A stretch of 64,000 nt of DNA from Prochlorococcus sp. AG-347-L20. Lineage in GTDB: Bacteria > Cyanobacteriota > Cyanobacteriia > PCC-6307 > Cyanobiaceae. Location of the stretch: assembly GCA_003281225.1 (NCBI GenBank), contig QCCP01000001.1:62001-126000 (forward strand), in the 5' to 3' direction. The notes beneath the pieces are model-generated. The model did not search any database, was not told where the DNA came from, and was given only the letters and a program-made list of their open reading frames with translations. Both the position numbers and the translations under genes were made by a program. Of the stretch, positions 59,390-64,000 are shown in pieces; within the stretch, counting starts at the first letter, position 1, and every line of letters starts with the position of its first letter.

Positions 59390-60328
59390 GTGTTGCAATA
59401 CCAGATTGACAGAATCGACCATCAAATAGCAGATGATCGCTCCCAAACAGGAACATTTCTAATTGGCCCTCTAGAAAGGGGACAAGCTACAACTTTGGGT
59501 AATTCCCTTAGAAGAGTCCTTATGGGAGGACTTGAAGGGAGTGCAGTTACTGCAGTAAGAATAGCAGGAATTAATCATGAATATGCCACTATTCCTGGAG
59601 TTAGAGAAGACGTTTTAGATATTCTTCTTAATTGCAAGCAACTATCCATAAATAGTACTAATCCAGAGCTAGAAATCGGTAGGTTAGTAGCTAGTGGTCC
59701 AATGGAGGTGAAGGCTAATGACATTCAATTCTCCTCTCAAGTTGAAATTGTTGATGGCGAAAAACCGATTGCGACTATCCAGGAGGGTCATAACTTAGAG
59801 TTGGAAATCCATGTGGAAAGAGGCGTTGGATATAGACCCGTCGACCGAAAGAGTGAAGAGACAACTGCTATTGATTTGCTTCAAATTGATGCTGTCTTTA
59901 TGCCAGTGAAGAGAGTGAACTTTACGATTGATGAAACTGCTGTAGCAGAAGGCGGAACGGGAAGAGAAAGATTAAAAATGGAGGTAGTAACAGATGGCTC
60001 AACCAGTCCTGACGATGCTATTGCTGAAGCTGCAAATCAATTAATAGAACTCTTCCAACCTCTTGCTACTGTCACAATGGTTGAAGAAATTCCTGAAGAA
60101 CCTGAACCATCTCCTGAAGCTCAAATTCCCCTCGAGGAACTAAACTTGTCCGTTAGAGCATATAATTGTTTGAAACGGGCGCAAGTTAACTCAGTTTCGG
60201 ATTTAATGGGCTTCAGCTATGAAGATCTTCTTGAAATTAAGAACTTTGGCTCTAAATCCGCAGATGAGGTTATTGAAGCTCTTGAGCGCATAGGCATTTC
60301 TATTCCACAAAGCAGAACATCTGTTTAA
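59390..60328 (+). CDS. rpoA: RNA polymerase alpha subunit
   Basis: Assembly platform of RNA polymerase and promoter UP-element reader. GTG at 59390 gives 312 residues. The N-domain shows [23 protein letters not shown] and EEIPEEP-type linker near residue 230. The C-domain has [22 protein letters not shown] and [18 protein letters not shown]. The linker is short and acidic. The upstream tract could influence its expression. Confidence 0.98.
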   Translation: MLQYQIDRIDHQIADDRSQTGTFLIGPLERGQATTLGNSLRRVLMGGLEGSAVTAVRIAGINHEYATIPGVREDVLDILLNCKQLSINSTNPELEIGRLVASGPMEVKANDIQFSSQVEIVDGEKPIATIQEGHNLELEIHVERGVGYRPVDRKSEETTAIDLLQIDAVFMPVKRVNFTIDETAVAEGGTGRERLKMEVVTDGSTSPDDAIAEAANQLIELFQPLATVTMVEEIPEEPEPSPEAQIPLEELNLSVRAYNCLKRAQVNSVSDLMGFSYEDLLEIKNFGSKSADEVIEALERIGISIPQSRTSV

Positions 60329-60342
60329 CAATTTTTAAGATT

Positions 60343-60693
60343 ATGAGACACCAACTTAGAGTTCCATTATTAAGTAAACCTGCTGATCAGAGGAAAGCAC
60401 TTCTAAGAGGTTTAACTACACAATTAATTAGAGAAGGTAGAGTAACGACAACAAAAGCTAGGGCAAAAGCTTTAAGAAATGAAGCTGAAAGAATGATTTC
60501 CCTCGCCAAAGAAGGAAGTTTGGCTTCTAGGAGAAGGGCTATTGGATATATTTATGATAAAAAATTAGTTCATTCATTATTTGAAAAAGCAAAGGAAAGA
60601 TATGGAGATAGAAATGGTGGTTATACACGAATTGTCAGAACTGTATCTAGAAAAGGAGATAACGCTCAGATGGCCATAATCGAGCTTGTTTAA
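60343..60693 (+). CDS. rplQ: 50S ribosomal protein L17
   Basis: Exit-site protein. The 116 residues start [24 protein letters not shown], followed by [23 protein letters not shown] and the C-terminal [11 protein letters not shown]. It follows rpoA after 14 bp. truA is next after 38 bp. Confidence 0.98.
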   Translation: MRHQLRVPLLSKPADQRKALLRGLTTQLIREGRVTTTKARAKALRNEAERMISLAKEGSLASRRRAIGYIYDKKLVHSLFEKAKERYGDRNGGYTRIVRTVSRKGDNAQMAIIELV

Positions 60694-60731
60694 GTTAGTT
60701 AATTTAAGAGGCTTTTATTAAAAAATAACTG

Positions 60732-61538
60732 TTGAAAAGGGTAGCTTTACTAGTCCAATATGATGGATCTCATTATTCAGGCTGGCAAAAACAAAAAAAT
60801 GCAACTACTGTTCAAGAAATTTTAGACAGAGCTCTTTTAAAGATTACAAATCATACAGTAAAGACTTTTGCAGCAGGTAGAACTGATGCTGGGGTTCATG
60901 CATCAGGTCAAGTAGTACACTTTGATGTTGATTGTGTTGTTCCAGGAAATAGTTATTCTGATGTCTTAAATAGTCTTTTACCCTCAACAATTAGGATCTT
61001 GGAATCAGTTGAGGTAAAAGATAGTTGGCATGCATGCTATTCAGCAATGTATAGACATTATCGATATGTCATTAATAACAGTAAATTCCCAAACTTGTTC
61101 ATCAATAATTGGTCATGGCATAGATATCAAAAAGTATTAGATGAAGTTTTAATGTTAAATGCATCCAGGAAAATGATAGGAGAGCATGATTTTTTTGCTT
61201 TTCAGAAAAGTGGTAGTAATAGAACAAACTCAATTACAAAAATAAAAAATATAGATATTAAAAGAGTAGAAGATTTGATTTTTGTTGATATTAAAGCTAC
61301 TGGTTTTCTATATGGAATGGTCCGCTTTATTATTGGTCAACTAGTTTTAGTTGGAGAAAACAAAATATCGCCAGAAATTTTTACAGATAGATGGGTAAAC
61401 AAAAAGAAAAATGATGTTAAAGAATCTGCTCCAGCTAAGGGGTTATGTTTTGTAAATGCTGTTTATGAAGAAAATGTTTTTAAAAAGATTAATAAAAATG
61501 ATTTTTTCCCTTTATTTTTAATTAAGGGTTTTTCTTAA
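60732..61538 (+). CDS. truA: tRNA pseudouridine synthase A
   Basis: Makes pseudouridine at positions 38-40 of tRNA anticodon stems. The 268-residue protein begins at a TTG with KRVALLVQYDGSHYSGWQKQ and carries the catalytic Asp in FAAGRTDAGVHASGQVVHFD. LYGMVRFIIGQLVLVG is the late motif. Its place between rplQ and rplM is conserved in cyanobacteria. Confidence 0.95.
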   Translation: MKRVALLVQYDGSHYSGWQKQKNATTVQEILDRALLKITNHTVKTFAAGRTDAGVHASGQVVHFDVDCVVPGNSYSDVLNSLLPSTIRILESVEVKDSWHACYSAMYRHYRYVINNSKFPNLFINNWSWHRYQKVLDEVLMLNASRKMIGEHDFFAFQKSGSNRTNSITKIKNIDIKRVEDLIFVDIKATGFLYGMVRFIIGQLVLVGENKISPEIFTDRWVNKKKNDVKESAPAKGLCFVNAVYEENVFKKINKNDFFPLFLIKGFS

Positions 61539-61584
61539 GTAAGGTTTAATTAAGCGAATTTTTTGTGTAAATCATTCAAAACTG

Positions 61585-61614
61585 TTGTTTAATAATCCTT
61601 CAATAAGGTAGAAT
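61585..61614 (+). promoter_or_regulatory. putative promoter before rplM
   Basis: TTGTTT (61585-61590), 18-bp spacer and TAGAAT (61609-61614), 39 bp before the rplM ATG in a 114-bp gap. It suggests rplM-rpsI-rpmE can be transcribed separately. Confidence 0.4.
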
Positions 61615-61652
61615 TTAAAACTAATTTAAATTTATTTGCAGAAATTTGGTAA

Positions 61653-62084
61653 ATGAATAAAACAATTACTCCATCTTTAGAAACAATTGAAAGAAATTGG
61701 TTTTTAGTTGATGCAAAAGATAAGATGCTTGGGAGACTTGCTACAGAAATTGCAACTGTATTGAGAGGTAAGAATAAACCAACATTTACACCTCATCTAG
61801 ATACTGGAGATTTTGTCATTGTTGTAAATGCCGAGAAAGTTGAGGTAACAGGTAAAAAAGCATCACAAAAATTGTACAGGAGACATTCTGGAAGACCTGG
61901 AGGAATGAAAATTGAAAAATTTGAGTCTTTAAAAGAAAGAATTCCTGAAAGAATCATTGAGCAAGCTGTTAAGGGCATGTTGCCTCATAACTCTTTAGGA
62001 AGACAGCAATTTAAAAAACTAAAGGTTTATAAAGGTGCTGATCATCCTCATGCTGCTCAAAATCCTGTATTATTAAAAAGTTAA
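61653..62084 (+). CDS. rplM: 50S ribosomal protein L13
   Basis: Early-assembly 50S protein. The 143 residues contain [48 protein letters not shown], and [19 protein letters not shown]. It pairs with rpsI 9 bp downstream. Confidence 0.98.
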   Translation: MNKTITPSLETIERNWFLVDAKDKMLGRLATEIATVLRGKNKPTFTPHLDTGDFVIVVNAEKVEVTGKKASQKLYRRHSGRPGGMKIEKFESLKERIPERIIEQAVKGMLPHNSLGRQQFKKLKVYKGADHPHAAQNPVLLKS

Positions 62085-62093
62085 TTTATCAAA

Positions 62094-62504
62094 ATGAATA
62101 GTCAAATAAAAAGCAAAGCTGTGTATTGGGGAACTGGAAGAAGAAAAACTTCAGTAGCTAGAGTTCGCTTGATTCCAGGAAATGGACTAATAAAAATTAA
62201 TGGTCGTGCTGGAGATGATTACTTAAACTTTAATCCTCTTCACTTAAATTCAATAAAAGCACCTTTACAAACATTAGGCCTTGAAAATTCTTATGATATT
62301 TTTGTAAATGTTTTTGGTGGTGGATTGACTGGCCAAGCAGATGCGATAAAACAAGGAGCAGCTCGAGCACTTTGCGAATTATCTCCTGACAATAGGAAAC
62401 CGCTAAAAACGGAAGGCCATCTCAGTAGAGATCCTAGAGCTAAGGAAAGAAGAAAATATGGTCTTAAAAAAGCAAGAAAAGCTCCTCAATTCTCTAAACG
62501 TTAA
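62094..62504 (+). CDS. rpsI: 30S ribosomal protein S9
   Basis: Head protein whose basic C-tail reaches P-site tRNA. The 136 residues contain [44 protein letters not shown], and the tail [25 protein letters not shown]-like end, all family-defining. Confidence 0.98.
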   Translation: MNSQIKSKAVYWGTGRRKTSVARVRLIPGNGLIKINGRAGDDYLNFNPLHLNSIKAPLQTLGLENSYDIFVNVFGGGLTGQADAIKQGAARALCELSPDNRKPLKTEGHLSRDPRAKERRKYGLKKARKAPQFSKR

Positions 62505-62517
62505 AGGAATTTAAATT

Positions 62518-62778
62518 ATGCCAAAATCAGAAATACACCCAAAATGGTATCCAGATGCAAAAGTTATTTGCAATGGAGAAGTCGTAATGACTACTGGCTC
62601 CACCCAGCCTGAATTACATGTTGATGTTTGGAGTGGAAATCATCCCTTCTTCACTGGAACTCAAAAGATTCTTGATACAGAAGGGAGGGTTGATAGGTTT
62701 ATGAAAAAATATGGAATGGGTTCAGCTAATTCAGCTACATCAAAAGATCAAAAAGAAGAAAAAGATTCTAAAAAGTAG
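62518..62778 (+). CDS. rpmE: 50S ribosomal protein L31
   Basis: The 86-residue protein has KSEIHPKWYPDAKVICNGEVV and the core VWSGNHPFFTGTQKILDTEGRVDRFMKKYG. Of the usual four zinc cysteines only one (ICNGE) is seen, so this is the zinc-free form. A charged tail ends KDQKEEKDSKK. prfA starts 27 bp later. Confidence 0.96.
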   Translation: MPKSEIHPKWYPDAKVICNGEVVMTTGSTQPELHVDVWSGNHPFFTGTQKILDTEGRVDRFMKKYGMGSANSATSKDQKEEKDSKK

Positions 62779-62805
62779 AATTTTCAAAATTAAGCACAAT
62801 TTTAA

Positions 62806-63900
62806 TTGGAATACTCAACATTAATTGCAAGGTTGAAAACTGCTTCAGAAAGTTTTGAAAATTTGGAAGTGCAACTTGCAGATCCTGATATAGCTAATGA
62901 TCCAAAAAAATTAGAATCAATAGCAAGAGAAAGGTCAAAATTGGAACCTTTGGTGATTGATTTTAATAAGTTGCTTGATACTGATAAAGAAATCGAAGAT
63001 TCAAAAAATCTACTAAAAGAGAATAGAAATGATAAAGAAATGGAATCTTTGATAAATGAGGAGTTAATAATTCTAGAGGAATCTAAGAGTGAACTGATTC
63101 AAAAAACCACAATCGCCTTATTGCCAAAGGACCCAAGGGATGAAAGAAGTGTAATGTTAGAAATCAGAGCCGGTGCTGGAGGTAACGAGGCTTGTATCTG
63201 GGCGGGTGATTTAGCAAGAATGTATGAAAGATATGGACAAAAAATTGGATGGTCTGTAAAACCTGTTAGTGCTTCAGAGTCAGATATGGGTGGATTTAAG
63301 GAGTTAGTTATCTCCGTTAAGGGAGATTCTGTATATAGTCAACTTAAATTTGAGGCTGGTGTACATAGAGTCCAAAGAGTTCCAGCTACTGAATCTCAAG
63401 GTAGAGTTCACACCTCTACTGCTACAGTTGCCGTTATGCCTGAGGCTGATCCTGTTGAGGTTAAAATTGATCCAACAGATCTAGAGGTTGGAACAGCAAG
63501 ATCAGGAGGTGCAGGAGGACAAAATGTTAATAAGGTAGAGACAGCTATTGATCTTCTCCATAAGCCTACAGGAATAAGAGTTTTTTGTACTCAAGAGAGA
63601 TCACAATTGCAAAATCGCGAACGAGCAATGGAAATTTTAAGAGCTAAATTGTATGAAATTCAATTAAAAGAAGCCAATGCAAAAGAGAGATCACAAAGGC
63701 TTTCCCAAGTTGGAACAGGCGATAGAAGTGAAAAAATAAGAACTTATAATTTTAAAGATAACAGGACAACTGATCATAGATTAGGTTCCAATTTTTCTCT
63801 TGAGCCAATTCTTGCTGGTCAATTAGAAGAAGTGATTAATGCATGCATAGCGCAAGAACAAAAAAGAATGATGGAAGATTTTAATAAAGAAGTAAATTAA
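62806..63900 (+). CDS. prfA: peptide chain release factor 1
   Basis: Reads UAA and UAG stop codons and triggers peptide release. The start is a TTG at 62806 and the 364 residues are full length. RF1 features are the catalytic GGQ in [19 protein letters not shown] and the late [20 protein letters not shown]. The codon-recognition PxT motif region is [20 protein letters not shown]. The final 100 bp of the window hold no gene I can see. Confidence 0.97.
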   Translation: MEYSTLIARLKTASESFENLEVQLADPDIANDPKKLESIARERSKLEPLVIDFNKLLDTDKEIEDSKNLLKENRNDKEMESLINEELIILEESKSELIQKTTIALLPKDPRDERSVMLEIRAGAGGNEACIWAGDLARMYERYGQKIGWSVKPVSASESDMGGFKELVISVKGDSVYSQLKFEAGVHRVQRVPATESQGRVHTSTATVAVMPEADPVEVKIDPTDLEVGTARSGGAGGQNVNKVETAIDLLHKPTGIRVFCTQERSQLQNRERAMEILRAKLYEIQLKEANAKERSQRLSQVGTGDRSEKIRTYNFKDNRTTDHRLGSNFSLEPILAGQLEEVINACIAQEQKRMMEDFNKEVN

Positions 63901-64000
63901 GATTTTCTATTAGATTGCAACCCCTATTACGTATTTACTCCATTCTTTATGCTTGCCAGAGTCAATTTGTCTTGTAGCTTCAAAATTTAGATTACTTAAT

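Noticed and set aside
1-64000. CRISPR arrays, insertion sequences, rRNA genes
   Set aside because: No regularly spaced repeats, transposase genes or rRNA signatures were seen on either strand.

Overview
The window is an AT-rich, tightly packed cyanobacterial chromosome segment. It carries psaD, ndhN, ldpA, a CAAD-domain thylakoid protein, aerobic hemF, the bilin genes ho1-pebA-pebB, a fused panC-cmk and the cyanobacterial-type glutamate-cysteine ligase. Base composition, gene order and tiny spacers point to a high-light-adapted Prochlorococcus. The species call is inference from gene content and composition.

Layout. 1-8.7 kb: glycogen phosphorylase, a CPA2 cation/proton antiporter, a three-gene sugar-related run (alpha/beta hydrolase, mutarotase-like protein, four-carbon acid sugar kinase family) and isocitrate dehydrogenase. 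8.9-15.7 kb: a conserved unknown, the bilin operon, a small phosphatase, panC-cmk, purM, and two unknown genes including a 55-residue Cys-rich ORF. 15.7-18.6 kb: a 2.6-kb segment bounded by intact tRNA-Cys and a 30-bp copy of that tRNA's 3' end. It holds one large polysaccharide-export-like gene and looks like a small tRNA-targeted island. 18.6-33.2 kb: LpxB-related glycosyltransferase, exonuclease, a CCB-like assembly factor, hemF, mrp, rodA, a histidine kinase, psaD, trpE, gshA, ppc and tRNA-Arg. 33.3-47.5 kb: recF (apparent -1 frameshift at its start), speD, larE-like, a two-domain CobO-like protein, a ThiF/rhodanese protein, CAAD protein, fructosamine kinase, crtD-like, tyrA, a decayed DinG-like protein, recA with a LexA box, a HAD phosphatase, tRNA-Gln, ldpA and ndhN. 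47.8-63.9 kb: the long S10-spc-alpha ribosomal protein cluster through secY, adk, rpoA, truA, rplM, rpsI, rpmE and prfA.

The right quarter is a conserved housekeeping supercluster. The left three quarters are single-copy core metabolism and photosynthesis genes, often convergent with only 2-14 bp between stop codons. The one clearly accessory stretch is the tRNA-Cys segment. I saw no insertion sequence, CRISPR array, rRNA operon or intact integrase.
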